A stretch of 43,745 nt of DNA from Prevotella sp. UBA4268 (GCA_002395135.1 DGWC01000001.1:331-44075), one strand, 5' to 3'; shown: positions 16,393 to 26,161, numbered from the stretch's first letter. Translations and numbers: made by a program. The notes: generated from the sequence alone by a model not told the origin.

Positions 16393-19300
16393 CTATCTGG
16401 TCAGAGAGAACTTCATGCTGAGACCGAAGTCGCGCGTGGTGGTGGGATAACTGCTGCTCGAAAGCAACGGCGTGTTCGTCTGCTGGTCGTAATAGAAACT
16501 CATGGTGAGCAGTCGTGAAAGGGTGTAATCGGCAGAGAACGCCAGTTTGAACGCCTTGTTGCCACCGCTTGCAGAACTGGTAACAGAGGCGATATCGCGC
16601 ACGATGGTTGCCTGGTTGCGATAACTGAGATCGAGGCGCAGGTTCAGGTCGTGGTTCACATTGCTCTTTCCCCTGGTGGTGGTGCGCTGCTGCTGGTTGC
16701 GCTGCTGTTGCCCATTCGCCTTATTGCCCGGTTTCTGCGCCACTTTCTTCTTTCCTCCGGTCAGGCTGGAGAAACTGAAGTCGTTGATCTTATAGCCCAT
16801 GCCGATCACCCAGTCGCGGCTCGACGACTCGTTTATCTGCACACTGGTCATTGAGAGGTTCAACACACGCGTGGTGCGATACTCCAATTTGCACGTCATA
16901 TTATTCAGCAGCGTGACGTCCACACCGAGCAAAGGCGAGAATGCCTCGTTGATGCTCACGGTGCTCACATTGAACATGCTGTTGGGAACAGGATTACCCG
17001 ACGTGGCATCGTTGATGAAACCCAGCCCGTTCATATACTCCATAAACGTGCTGTAACTGCTATAGGAACCTACGGCAAAGACGCTCTTGTAAGAGTGACT
17101 GAGGTTTACGCTCTTGAAATGATCGCGGAACCAGGGCAACTGGCTCAGCCCACTATAGCGAATGCTCCAGTTGGGCAGCATCCGCGATAATGCCGGGAAG
17201 ATATCGAGGCCGCTGCCGCCCATGCTTGTATAGGTGGACAGGAAGGCGGGAATCATCACATCGGCACTGTATTTGTTCACACCTCCATTGACAGCATCGA
17301 AGGTTTTGCCGGCCAAACGGCTTCCGTCGGGATAAGACACACCGGCATATTGACTCTCCACACGCTGACGGAAACCGTCGAGCGAATGGCAGAACCGCTC
17401 AAACGATGCCGAGCGATAGCCGTTGTCGGCCTTGCCCATGCCCTCCAGGGCGCTGCCCATGCTGATGGTGGTCATATTGAACGTTCCGCTCTGGGTGGCA
17501 GGCATGCCGCTGAACATATACTGAATGTTCTTTGCCTTTGTCTGCGTGCGGCTGGCGTTCATGTCGATTTTCAGGTTGCGCACCGGCTCCAGCGTCATTC
17601 TCAACTGGAAATCCTCCGTATTGCTGAATGCGGCTGGCGTGGCCACGCTCTCGTCAATCAACAGCCATCCGCGCTCTGCCGCCTTGTTGACATAATCGTC
17701 ACCGGCGAGTCCGAAGGCGAAGTCAAGTCCCGGCGACATGATATCGCCGCGCCGCTGACCGAACACATCGCCCACGGAAGGCATGAAGCCAGGAATGGAG
17801 ATGGCATGCTGGCTACGATATGACATGCTGACATTGCGCAGCATCATCAGGCCCCGCGCCACCACCTGCGCCGTTTTATACCATGTCTTTTCATCGTTGG
17901 GCTCCTTGGCGGTGACGGTCACTTTCACCTTCGTTGCCGAATCCACCTTGGTCAGAATCTTTATCTGATTCAAATCAACCACCTTGTATTTCAAGTCAAG
18001 ATGCTTGCCGTCGGGCGTTTTGCCGCTCACCAGCAGTCGTTTGCTCTTCTTGCCGTGATTCACGATGATGGTGGTGTCGGGCATGAGGGTGATTTCCCGC
18101 TCAAAACTATTCTTGTTCCTTGGCAGCACCTTTTGCTCTTTGCTGTTTGCCGTCTGTCCGCTGCCCTTCTGTTGGCGAGCGGCCGCCCGCTTCTTCTTTT
18201 CTGCCTCTGCATTATAGCGCTGAGTCTTGTTGAAGCGCTCGTTGGTTTTCTTCAGGAACGGGCTGTGGTTATAGAGCCGCTCCATGTTGAACGTGCCGTT
18301 CACGTTGATCTGCCGGTTGTTTGAGATGATGTTTCCGAGCGACGTTCCGTCTTCCAAGTCGGTGCCTCGTGTCCAGTTATACGTGGCCGTATAGTTGGCA
18401 TCGGCATTCACCCAGTCGAAGATGGGAATCAGATTGAGCGGCAGTTGATACGACGCATTGAAATGCTGGTTATAGTCGAGCGGCGTACCCATGTGCTTCA
18501 CGCTGGTCCACACCGAGTCTTTCCATGCCTCATACTGTGTGGGATAAAGGTCCTTGTTGATAGGCGTGTAGGGCTCTTCCACCTGGGCATGAGTGCCGCT
18601 GTTGAAAGTCATGTGCAGGTTGCGCGTCAGGTCCCAGCGGATGGAGAATTCGCGGTTCCACAGGAATTGCTCACTGAAAACCAGCGGCAGTTCCGAGTTT
18701 TCCAGACTCTCCATGTCGCGTTCCTGCAACTCATGATATGCCCTTACGATGTCAGAGTTGAACGACACATTCTGCGGAAGCCAGTTCAGCCCGAACCGTT
18801 TCAGGATGTCCAGCCATTTGCTCTTGTTCTTGGCAAACAGTTTCTTAAACGGCTCGAAAGTCTTGTATACTGGCGTATAACTATAGTTCATGGATCCCCG
18901 CCACTGGTCGTCGTTCTCATAGACCGTGGTCTCTCCGCTCGTGTTGCGGTGGGAATGGCTGTAGGAGAACGAGAAATTGCCTGGATCATAAGGCATCGGA
19001 TGTCGCTTGGTGGTGATGCCCACGCGCATGTTTGACAGCGAGAAGTTGGTGTTGGTGACCTTCGTCGAGGCGATACTCTCTATGGAGTCGCGCTCATGGC
19101 GGTTGGCAGCCACGTCCAAAGCATCTTTCAGCAGGATGTCGGTGTCCAGCGGATTATACTTGGGACTCGACTTTTCCTTCGTAACCGAATAATACAACGG
19201 GATGCTCACCTTTGCCTTGTCGGGGAAGAACTTGCCCAGTTCAACGCTCGCGGTGGCACTGTATGTGCCGTAGTTGTCGGTGCTGCGCTGGCTGACACCC

Positions 19301-22300
19301 TCTTCCAGTCCGCCGAATCCCTCGCTGGTATAGCGGCCAGACATGTTCAGCGTTCCCACATCCGAGAGTTGCATGTTCATGGCTCCCTGGGCTGCCCATC
19401 CGCCTTCGTTGCTATATTCCTTGAGTCGCAACTCGTTTACCCACACTTCTCCTGACTTCATTTCGCCCGAGAGGTTGCGCACACCGATAATCATTGTCTT
19501 GACTTCGCCGAGCGACGGATTACCCATAATGCTCAATTTGTTCTGGGGCTTGTCGTCTTCGTAGGCCGTGAACAGGCGATTAAACGAAGCCCTTCCCTCG
19601 CCCTTTGCACGGTTGCGCTCTTTCTTCAGGTTGGTGAATACCGACAACGGCACGTCAAGCATGTTCTCCTCGGGCCACACAGCACGGCAGTCGGCAGGCG
19701 AAAAGCGATTATAGTTGTTTCGCGGCTCGGTCAGTTTCAGCGGTATCTCGTATTCATAATAGTTGTTCTTGTAGTCGGAACCCAGACGGATGAACAGTGC
19801 CAACTGATTATCCTGCAGATTGGTCACGTTCTGCTGCATCACATTGGCATGCACGAACATCTGGATGCGCTTATACTGGCGCAAGTCTACATTGGTGTTT
19901 CTATACACGGCCTTCGACTCTCCCGACGACAGATTGGTCACCACAATGTCGAGCGACTGCTCATTGCTCTCCACCAACTGCGGCTGCGTGGGATCCTGGT
20001 CGCGGCGGATGCCCGGCGGCAACACATAGTTGACAGGCTCCTTGTCGTTGTTTTCCTCGATGTTCACCGCACTCACCGACATCTTTCCCGTCTCGCTGCC
20101 TCCGTTGCTAAGCGACTGCTCATAAACGCGCCACTCGCCTCTCACCAGGTCGAGACTGCCGAAACGCAGCACAACGGGTTTCTTGAAGTTGGTGAGGAAC
20201 ATGCGCATGAAGCGGATGGAAGTGAAATCGTTGATTGAGCCAATGCGATCCTCAAAGTCTTTCACGGGTATGCGGAACTGATACCAGTTTACGGTTTCGG
20301 TGTTGCCGTTCCTCAGTTTGCGCGAGTCTTCACGCTTGTCAACAATAAAGTTATGGCCCACCACCATGTCTTCCGGACGGATGCTCACGTGATATTGGTA
20401 GTATTTCTCATACTCGTTCAACGTGTAGTCCTGGTTGATGTCCTCCACGTCGGGCGTGGATTTATAGGAAGTGCTGTAGTTCTCAATGCTGTTGTCGTTC
20501 TCGGGAGAGTTGCCCTGCGGCATGTTGATGCGCTTGTATCGTTGCAGGATGGGTGCCTGTATCCGGTCGAAATCGGAACCGCGGAAATAGTGGTAGTCGT
20601 CGTTGGCAGGGTCGTTTGTGATGCTGTCCATCACCGCCTGCGACACTTTGCCGTTGATGGCGTTGAGGAACTCCTGATAAGCACCATACTCGCGCTCCTC
20701 GGCATCGGTCAGTCCGTTGTAGCCCACATCCTGCAAGTCGCGCGAACCGGGCGTGGTGGCAAAGGCATAGGTCACTTTCGACTGTGTAGGCACCTTGCCC
20801 CACTGTGTGGTGATGAAACTGTTTGAACCGTCAACAGGCATGCCGCTCTCGTAGAATTTCTTTCCGTCGCGCAGCACGTCTTCGCTCACTTCGCCCAGAT
20901 TGATATAGAAATCTCCGCCATACTCGTTGGCATCCGGTTCCTGGCTGCTGTAGATAAAGGGGTCGAGCATCCAGAATTCGATGTACTCAATATTGGCGGT
21001 CTCGAAATCATTCGTGTCCAGTTTGCGCATCATGCCTCCCCACTTGCTGGCAGGATTGTTCAGTGTTCCATCGTGATTCAGGTCTGTGTTCAGGTTATAG
21101 GGACCGCGTTCCGACGGATAATAGGCAAGGTTCAGCACGGGCAGCGTAGAGGTGGAGCCGCTATAACTGGCCTGGTCGCGGTTGGGATAGAGTTCGTTGA
21201 CGTAGATTTCGCGCACATACCAGTTTGACAACTGGTCCAGATCGCTCTTGATATGGCTCGGCGTGAGCGACGAAGAGCGGCGCGTGAACAGCGGGTCGAT
21301 GTTATACCAAGCCAGCAGCGCACGGTTGTAGCCGCTGGTCACCGAACTTTTGTCGCGATACTCCGAGAACATGGTTGGCACGCTGCTGATTGTCCACGAG
21401 GTGGGTGTTCCCACTTCTATGGCACTCTTCGTGTTCTCGAAGTCGTCAAGATAGGAGGCATTGTCCTGAACGCCATGCGACTGTCCCGCAATGAGATGCG
21501 CAAACTCGCCGGTGAAAGAGAGTTGCGAGGGAGCCGTGCAGTGGAGTCCCGGCAGCCGGCTAAGCATGTTGGTCAGCCACTGGCTTTCTTTCTTCCAGTT
21601 GAGGTTCACGCCCCACAGCGTGTTGTTCAGCGGTTCGCTGCCCATTGACACCTTGGTGGTGAGTGCCTGTTCAGACAAATGCTGGAAGGTTCCGCTCAAC
21701 TGGAAATCTTTTGAGAAATCATATTCCCAGTTCATGCCGTACATGGTCTTTCGCTGCTGCCCATAGTCGGTGTTGCTTTCCGAACTGGCACTGATGGGGG
21801 TTCCAGCATCGAGAATGCTCTGGTTGAGGATGGTCACCTCGCCGGCCGAATAGTTCACGCTATAGTCGGAGCCTTCGGTGAGCCGCACACCGCCTGCCGT
21901 AACCACCACAGAACCCTGCGGCACGTTATAGGTTCCCAATGAAATCACATTGGCCGACGACCCGCGATACTGTCCGGTCAGCATGTATTTGTCTTTCTCT
22001 GCTATCTGGCGGGCAATGGTCTTGGTGGAGTCGTAGAGTTCGTTGAAACAATATTTCTCTGCCACATCAGCGGCAATGCCCTTGGAAACAAGATAGCGGT
22101 AGAGGTGTTCGCCGAAAGGCTCTGCCTTGGGAAGGAATACGCGGCCGTTGCTCACCGTGTAGCCCTGCACGTAGTCGAAGTATCCGTTGCTGTGGGCCTT
22201 CATGTTATTGTCCAGTCGGTCGGCACCCAGCACCTTGATGAGCGTCTGGTCTTTCACCTGCGGCTCTGGTATATAAGAAAGGTATACGCCCGCCGTGTCG

Positions 22301-24048
22301 CTCTGGAACTTCACATCAAGCCTGAACTTGTCTTTCTCCACAGAACTTGCCAGATAGTACACGTTCTTCATCATCAGGTCCCAGTTGCCCTGTGAGGGGT
22401 TGTTGCTGGTGTTCTTCAGCGACTTCACGAAGAGAGCCTTCGTAACGTCGGTGATGTCGGAAGCAAACTCTCCCACCTGATAGGTTGTTCCGCCATAGGT
22501 ATATTCAAACGCCACGGCCAGCACTTGGTCGGTTTGCAGCGGCGTGTTCAGCGACACATAGCCCAGCGCATTGTTCAGCGTGTATTCCGTGCTGTTCAGC
22601 AGTCGCGCGCTTTCCAGTTTCTCATAGTCGGTGCCGCCCACGAAATCGGGAATGGCATCCAGCACGGTGCTCGACTGGTCGATGTCTCTGGCAGCGGCAT
22701 AGGTGTTCACCATCTCGAAGTATTCGCCGTTGGCCTGGTTGCTGGGCACGGCCAGTCCCGTGATGCCCCACATCGGATTCGACACCGTCTGGTTTTCTCC
22801 CAGGTCGGTCAGCGCAATGATGTTGCGCGTGTTGGTGGCCGTTCCCGACTTGTTGGTCACCCATATCTCCACGCGGTTGATGGTGATGCCGGTGGTGATG
22901 TTGGGCAGTGTGCTCATGGCGGCATCATAGTGGCTGCGGAAATACTGCGAGAGGAAGAAATGGCGGTTCTCCTCATAGTCGGCGGCATCCATCTCAAACG
23001 GGGTGGTCTGCGCGCCGCCCTTGCTTGTCACGCTCGTGCTCGACGACTTCTTTTGCGATATCACCGTCTGCAGTTTCAGTTTGCCGAACTGCAAGTCGGT
23101 GCGGATACCAAACAACTGCGAGGCACCTCTCACCAACGACGAATTGCTGGGAAACGAAACATTTCCCGCCTCCACCAACTTGATGATTTCGTCTTCCTTG
23201 CCGTCGTATTTCAGTTTCAAGTTCTGCGAGTCGAAGTCAAAGGTGGCATCGGTGTTATAGTTCAGATTCATGTTCACCTTGTCGCCCACCTTGCCGTTCA
23301 CGCTCAAGTTGATTTTCTCGTCGAAGTTCATGTTGGTGGTCTTGCGGTTGCGGATGGGCAGCGACGGGTTGTCGATGTTCTTCATGGTGGCCCCGAACTT
23401 CAGTTCGGCGGTTCCCTGCGTCTTCACGCGCACACCGCCCGGGCCGAAAATCTTCTCTGCCGGTCCCAGGTCGAAATGCATGTCGGTGAACGAAAATTTC
23501 TCCTTGCCTTTCTCCTTATAGATTTCATCGTTTTTCTTGCGGTAGAAATCGCGGCGCAGTTTCTGCTCCGCCCATTGTCCGAACTCGTCGGCAGTCATCA
23601 TGAAGGGGGTTCCCACATAGCCCGTTCCCATTTTCGAACCGATAATATAGGTGTCGAGCGTGTCGTTGTATTCCACCTCCTGACTGATGTTTGAGGGCAG
23701 GCGCAAGTCGGCCATGCCTGATTTCAGGTCGCCCATCACCACAGGCTGCGTGCGCTGTATCTTCCACCGCGGATGGAGCAGCGAATCGGGTATGCTGTCT
23801 TCGTTGGCCAGAATGGGCTGTGCCACCACCTTGGACGAGTCACGGCGGCTGTTTCCCTGCGCTTTCTGCCGGCGGTTGTCTTGCTGACGCTGTGCACCGC
23901 GCGGTCGCCGGGGTGTCTGCCCGCGGGGAGCCTGCTGCGCTTGTGGTGCACTACTGTCCTCGTTGGTCTGAAGCAGAGGCGCAGATCCCCAGGCGAGCAT
24001 GCTCATGCCCACCAGCAACACCACGATTGTCTGCTTCAGCCTTTTCAT
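16393..24048 (-). CDS. sprA: SprA / Sov, outer-membrane translocon of the type IX secretion system
   Basis: At 2551 residues this is by far the largest gene here. Members form a giant single-chain outer-membrane barrel (36 strands in the Flavobacterium structure) through which type IX cargo leaves the periplasm, with partners PorV and a plug protein. A signal peptide is followed by an Arg/Gln/Pro-rich low-complexity stretch (about 35-74), then family-typical text (PLLQ near the start, LKYDGKEDEIIKLVEAGNVSFP at about 277-298, SYLDDFENTKSAIEVGTP further on). It ends in aromatic strand-like repeats and FGLSMKFSLTR. Two more basic, Gln/Lys-rich inserts lie near 1940-1975 and 2435-2470. It starts 10 bp after ruvA, an arrangement common in Bacteroidota. 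Its presence predicts type IX secretion in this organism; no cargo with a C-terminal sorting domain was recognised in the window. Confidence 0.95.
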   Translation of the reverse strand: MKRLKQTIVVLLVGMSMLAWGSAPLLQTNEDSSAPQAQQAPRGQTPRRPRGAQRQQDNRRQKAQGNSRRDSSKVVAQPILANEDSIPDSLLHPRWKIQRTQPVVMGDLKSGMADLRLPSNISQEVEYNDTLDTYIIGSKMGTGYVGTPFMMTADEFGQWAEQKLRRDFYRKKNDEIYKEKGKEKFSFTDMHFDLGPAEKIFGPGGVRVKTQGTAELKFGATMKNIDNPSLPIRNRKTTNMNFDEKINLSVNGKVGDKVNMNLNYNTDATFDFDSQNLKLKYDGKEDEIIKLVEAGNVSFPSNSSLVRGASQLFGIRTDLQFGKLKLQTVISQKKSSSTSVTSKGGAQTTPFEMDAADYEENRHFFLSQYFRSHYDAAMSTLPNITTGITINRVEIWVTNKSGTATNTRNIIALTDLGENQTVSNPMWGITGLAVPSNQANGEYFEMVNTYAAARDIDQSSTVLDAIPDFVGGTDYEKLESARLLNSTEYTLNNALGYVSLNTPLQTDQVLAVAFEYTYGGTTYQVGEFASDITDVTKALFVKSLKNTSNNPSQGNWDLMMKNVYYLASSVEKDKFRLDVKFQSDTAGVYLSYIPEPQVKDQTLIKVLGADRLDNNMKAHSNGYFDYVQGYTVSNGRVFLPKAEPFGEHLYRYLVSKGIAADVAEKYCFNELYDSTKTIARQIAEKDKYMLTGQYRGSSANVISLGTYNVPQGSVVVTAGGVRLTEGSDYSVNYSAGEVTILNQSILDAGTPISASSESNTDYGQQRKTMYGMNWEYDFSKDFQLSGTFQHLSEQALTTKVSMGSEPLNNTLWGVNLNWKKESQWLTNMLSRLPGLHCTAPSQLSFTGEFAHLIAGQSHGVQDNASYLDDFENTKSAIEVGTPTSWTISSVPTMFSEYRDKSSVTSGYNRALLAWYNIDPLFTRRSSSLTPSHIKSDLDQLSNWYVREIYVNELYPNRDQASYSGSTSTLPVLNLAYYPSERGPYNLNTDLNHDGTLNNPASKWGGMMRKLDTNDFETANIEYIEFWMLDPFIYSSQEPDANEYGGDFYINLGEVSEDVLRDGKKFYESGMPVDGSNSFITTQWGKVPTQSKVTYAFATTPGSRDLQDVGYNGLTDAEEREYGAYQEFLNAINGKVSQAVMDSITNDPANDDYHYFRGSDFDRIQAPILQRYKRINMPQGNSPENDNSIENYSTSYKSTPDVEDINQDYTLNEYEKYYQYHVSIRPEDMVVGHNFIVDKREDSRKLRNGNTETVNWYQFRIPVKDFEDRIGSINDFTSIRFMRMFLTNFKKPVVLRFGSLDLVRGEWRVYEQSLSNGGSETGKMSVSAVNIEENNDKEPVNYVLPPGIRRDQDPTQPQLVESNEQSLDIVVTNLSSGESKAVYRNTNVDLRQYKRIQMFVHANVMQQNVTNLQDNQLALFIRLGSDYKNNYYEYEIPLKLTEPRNNYNRFSPADCRAVWPEENMLDVPLSVFTNLKKERNRAKGEGRASFNRLFTAYEDDKPQNKLSIMGNPSLGEVKTMIIGVRNLSGEMKSGEVWVNELRLKEYSNEGGWAAQGAMNMQLSDVGTLNMSGRYTSEGFGGLEEGVSQRSTDNYGTYSATASVELGKFFPDKAKVSIPLYYSVTKEKSSPKYNPLDTDILLKDALDVAANRHERDSIESIASTKVTNTNFSLSNMRVGITTKRHPMPYDPGNFSFSYSHSHRNTSGETTVYENDDQWRGSMNYSYTPVYKTFEPFKKLFAKNKSKWLDILKRFGLNWLPQNVSFNSDIVRAYHELQERDMESLENSELPLVFSEQFLWNREFSIRWDLTRNLHMTFNSGTHAQVEEPYTPINKDLYPTQYEAWKDSVWTSVKHMGTPLDYNQHFNASYQLPLNLIPIFDWVNADANYTATYNWTRGTDLEDGTSLGNIISNNRQINVNGTFNMERLYNHSPFLKKTNERFNKTQRYNAEAEKKKRAAARQQKGSGQTANSKEQKVLPRNKNSFEREITLMPDTTIIVNHGKKSKRLLVSGKTPDGKHLDLKYKVVDLNQIKILTKVDSATKVKVTVTAKEPNDEKTWYKTAQVVARGLMMLRNVSMSYRSQHAISIPGFMPSVGDVFGQRRGDIMSPGLDFAFGLAGDDYVNKAAERGWLLIDESVATPAAFSNTEDFQLRMTLEPVRNLKIDMNASRTQTKAKNIQYMFSGMPATQSGTFNMTTISMGSALEGMGKADNGYRSASFERFCHSLDGFRQRVESQYAGVSYPDGSRLAGKTFDAVNGGVNKYSADVMIPAFLSTYTSMGGSGLDIFPALSRMLPNWSIRYSGLSQLPWFRDHFKSVNLSHSYKSVFAVGSYSSYSTFMEYMNGLGFINDATSGNPVPNSMFNVSTVSINEAFSPLLGVDVTLLNNMTCKLEYRTTRVLNLSMTSVQINESSSRDWVIGMGYKINDFSFSSLTGGKKKVAQKPGNKANGQQQRNQQQRTTTRGKSNVNHDLNLRLDLSYRNQATIVRDIASVTSSASGGNKAFKLAFSADYTLSRLLTMSFYYDQQTNTPLLSSSSYPTTTRDFGLSMKFSLTR

Positions 24049-24058
24049 ACCAAACGTA

Positions 24059-24664
24059 TCACTTTATCTGTTTCAGCGCCAGTTTCACCACCTGCTCAAC
24101 AGGCAGGTCGGGCTGCTCTTTCAGAATGGCTACCACCACCTTGGCCGACGGTGCGGGCGAGAATCCCAACATGGTGAGCGCGCCCACCGCCTCGTCTTTC
24201 ACGCTGTTGTTCACCAGCACGGCCTCGTTGCCGGCATTCGAAGGCAGTTCCTGGGCAATACCGCTGCTGATAATCTTGTCTTTCAGGTCAACGATGATGC
24301 GCTGTGCCGTGCGCAGGCCGATGCCTTTCACGCTCTTCAGCACGCGCTCGTTGCCCGTGGAAATCACCTGGCAGATCTCTGCCACCGTCATCTCCGAGAG
24401 TATCATCCGCGCGGTGTTCGCCCCAACTCCGCTCACCGTGATGAGCAGCAGGAACATGTCGCGCTCTTGTTTCGTGGCAAAGCCAAACAGCGCATAGGCG
24501 TCTTCGCGGATGGCTTCATACACCCACAGGCGCGCTTCCTTCCCGCCCTGAATGGCGGTATAGGTGTTCAGTGAAATATTCATGCCGTAGCCCACTCCAT
24601 GGGCTTCCACCACAGCATAGGCAGGGGTGACATCGGCGAGTTCACCCTTTACATATTCAATCAT
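24059..24664 (-). CDS. ruvA: Holliday junction branch migration protein RuvA
   Basis: The 201-residue protein has the family layout. An OB-fold lies at about 1-65 ([27 protein letters not shown]). A central pair of helix-hairpin-helix motifs follows ([18 protein letters not shown] at about 72-89; [23 protein letters not shown] at about 107-129). After a flexible linker comes the C-terminal domain that contacts RuvB (from about 155, [15 protein letters not shown]). RuvA tetramers bind the four-way junction and load RuvB hexamers for branch migration. ruvB and ruvC are not in this window. sprA starts 10 bp downstream, so the two are cotranscribed. No clear TAnnTTTG promoter was found in the first 100 bp upstream, where the repeat array begins. 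Confidence 0.95.
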   Translation of the reverse strand: MIEYVKGELADVTPAYAVVEAHGVGYGMNISLNTYTAIQGGKEARLWVYEAIREDAYALFGFATKQERDMFLLLITVSGVGANTARMILSEMTVAEICQVISTGNERVLKSVKGIGLRTAQRIIVDLKDKIISSGIAQELPSNAGNEAVLVNNSVKDEAVGALTMLGFSPAPSAKVVVAILKEQPDLPVEQVVKLALKQIK

Positions 24665-24768
24665 AAACGCTTCGTTTTGTATATATACATCATTTAAAAC
24701 GCAAACGGCCGCTTTTTATTGTCTAAACCGATGCTTTTCGCGCACAAAAAGGGTCGGATGGAAATGTG

Positions 24769-25071
24769 AATCATATTGATTTGCACGATAAATCATATTG
24801 ATTTGCACGATAAATCATATTGATTTGCACGATAAATCAAATTGATTTGTAAGGTGAATCATATTGATTTGCTGAAGTAAATTATATTAATTTGCAGCGT
24901 AAATCAAATTAAATTGAAAAGCAAATTAATGTAATTTGCGCCATGAATTACATTAATTTGCTTTTCGAAGTCAACGCTTTGGAGCATGCAAAGTGGCACT
25001 CTTCAGCAAGGAAAGTGCCACTTTCTGTGAAGGAGAATATACATCAATCCCGACTTTCACGCTATGAAAGC
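24769..25071. repeat. 22-bp-pitch repeat array, locus 2 (palindrome array with sequence switch)
   Basis: Nine 16-bp units start at 24769, 24791, 24813, 24835, 24857, 24880, 24902, 24924 and 24946: a pitch of 22 with one 23. The main core is AATCATATTGATTTGC, an inverted repeat AATCA/TGATT around three bases. Later units read AATTATATTAATTTGC and AATTACATTAATTTGC, where both arms changed together. The phase continues with unrelated palindromes: a degenerate unit at 24968, AAAGTGGCACTCTTCA at 24990, AAAGTGCCACTTTCTG at 25012, a weak unit at 25034, and one centred on 25062 (CTTTCA-CGCTA-TGAAAG). The 11-bp arms 24990-25000 and 25014-25024 could also pair as one hairpin. The array fills most of the 525-bp gap between divergent ruvA and ddh. 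The remainder holds the ddh promoter; no gene is seen. Confidence 0.87.
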
Positions 25072-25115
25072 CGTCACAAGGCACTGAACAGGTGTTCAAA
25101 AAAAAAGATTTGCTT

Positions 25116-25150
25116 TTTGTGCGTTATTACAGCGAAAATGTGTATTTTTG
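25116..25150 (+). promoter_or_regulatory. Probable promoter of ddh
   Basis: TTTG at 25116-25119 and TATTTTTG at 25143-25150 are spaced 23 bp apart. The -7 box covers the in-frame ATG at 25148, which therefore cannot be the start; the ATG at 25190 gives a leader of about 33 nt. Confidence 0.6.
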
Positions 25151-25189
25151 CAAGCGGAAACAATGCAAACCGTTAAAAAAGAAAGTAAA

Positions 25190-26089
25190 ATGAAGAAAAT
25201 CAGAGCAGCCGTAGTGGGATACGGCAACATTGGAAAATTCACCATCGAGGCCCTGGAGGCTTCTCAGGATTTTGAGATTGCCGGCGTGGTGCGCCGCAAC
25301 GGAGCAGAGAACAAACCGGCAGAACTGGCCGCCTATGACGTGGTGAAAGACATCAAGGAACTGAAGGACATTGACGTGGCCATCCTTGCCACGCCCACCC
25401 GCTCGTGCGAGGAATACGCCAAACAGATATTGCCGCTGGGCATCAACACCGTTGACAGTTTCGACATCCATACCAACATACGCGGCTACCGCGAGCGACT
25501 GATGGAACTGAACAAGCAGACCGGCACCGTGAGCGTGATTGCCGCAGGATGGGATCCGGGCAGCGACAGCATCGTGCGCACACTGATGCAGAGTCTGGCA
25601 CCGAAAGGACTGAGTTATACAAACTTCGGACCGGGCATGTCGATGGGTCACTCGGTGTGCGTGCGCTCGAAAGAGGGCGTGAAGAATGCACTCTCAATGA
25701 CCATCCCTCTGGGCGAAGGCATTCATCGCCGCATGGTTTACGTGGAACTGGAAGACGGCGCGAAACTGGAAGACGTGACCGCCTCCATCAAGGCCGACCC
25801 CTACTTCGCCAACGACGAGACACATGTGTTTGCCGTTGACTCGGTGGATGAGGTGAAAGACATGGGCCATGGGGTGAACCTGGTTCGCAAAGGCGTGAGC
25901 GGCAAGACGCAGAACCAGCGCCTGGAATTCAACATGAGCATCAACAACCCCGCGCTGACGGCTCAGGTGCTGGTCAACGTGGCGCGCGCCTCACTGCGCC
26001 AGCAGCCCGGCTGCTACACCATGATTGAGATTCCCGTTATCGACATGCTGCCCGGCGAAAGGGCCGACCTCATCGAGCATCTGGTGTAA
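25190..26089 (+). CDS. ddh: meso-Diaminopimelate dehydrogenase
   Basis: The 299-residue NADP-dependent enzyme interconverts L-2-amino-6-oxopimelate plus ammonia and meso-diaminopimelate, the one-step route to the peptidoglycan crosslinking residue and to lysine. The Rossmann motif is at the start (KIRAAVVGYGNIGKFTIEAL). Family blocks include ILATPTRSCEEYA, NTVDSFDIHTNI, SVIAAGWDPGSDS and GPGMSMGHSVCVRS, and the C-terminus ends near IPVIDMLPGERADLIEHLV. The length is close to that of known bacterial Ddh enzymes. The open frame extends to 25148, but the promoter sits there, so MKKIRAAVVG is the start. It is a single-gene unit ending in a strong terminator, next to the 22-bp array and with no other lysine genes beside it. 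Confidence 0.93.
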   Translation: MKKIRAAVVGYGNIGKFTIEALEASQDFEIAGVVRRNGAENKPAELAAYDVVKDIKELKDIDVAILATPTRSCEEYAKQILPLGINTVDSFDIHTNIRGYRERLMELNKQTGTVSVIAAGWDPGSDSIVRTLMQSLAPKGLSYTNFGPGMSMGHSVCVRSKEGVKNALSMTIPLGEGIHRRMVYVELEDGAKLEDVTASIKADPYFANDETHVFAVDSVDEVKDMGHGVNLVRKGVSGKTQNQRLEFNMSINNPALTAQVLVNVARASLRQQPGCYTMIEIPVIDMLPGERADLIEHLV

Positions 26090-26103
26090 TTGATTTACAA
26101 ATC

Positions 26104-26161
26104 AAAAAGACACTGACACCACAAGCCTATTCAAAGGGGCATGTAGTGTCAGTGTCTTTTT
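26104..26161. terminator. Bidirectional terminator between ddh and the restriction endonuclease gene
   Basis: The left arm AAAAAGACACTGACAC (26104-26119) pairs perfectly with 26146-26161, and after one mismatch three more pairs form (ACA/TGT). The 3' side ends in T5. It lies 15 bp after the ddh stop and 25 bp before the stop of the converging gene. Confidence 0.88.

Noticed and set aside
22525..23694. 389-codon open frame opposite sprA
   Set aside because: Antisense to conserved SprA sequence, rich in His/Val/Arg as expected from reversed codons; no promoter or start context.
24990..25024. Stand-alone transcription terminator upstream of ddh
   Set aside because: The 11-bp stem looks like a terminator, but there is no T-tract and no gene ends there. 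It is better explained as two successive near-palindromic units of the 22-bp array that happen to pair.
24769..25071. CRISPR array
   Set aside because: The conserved parts are 16 bp and the gaps only 6 bp, so there are no spacers of CRISPR length, and no cas genes are nearby.
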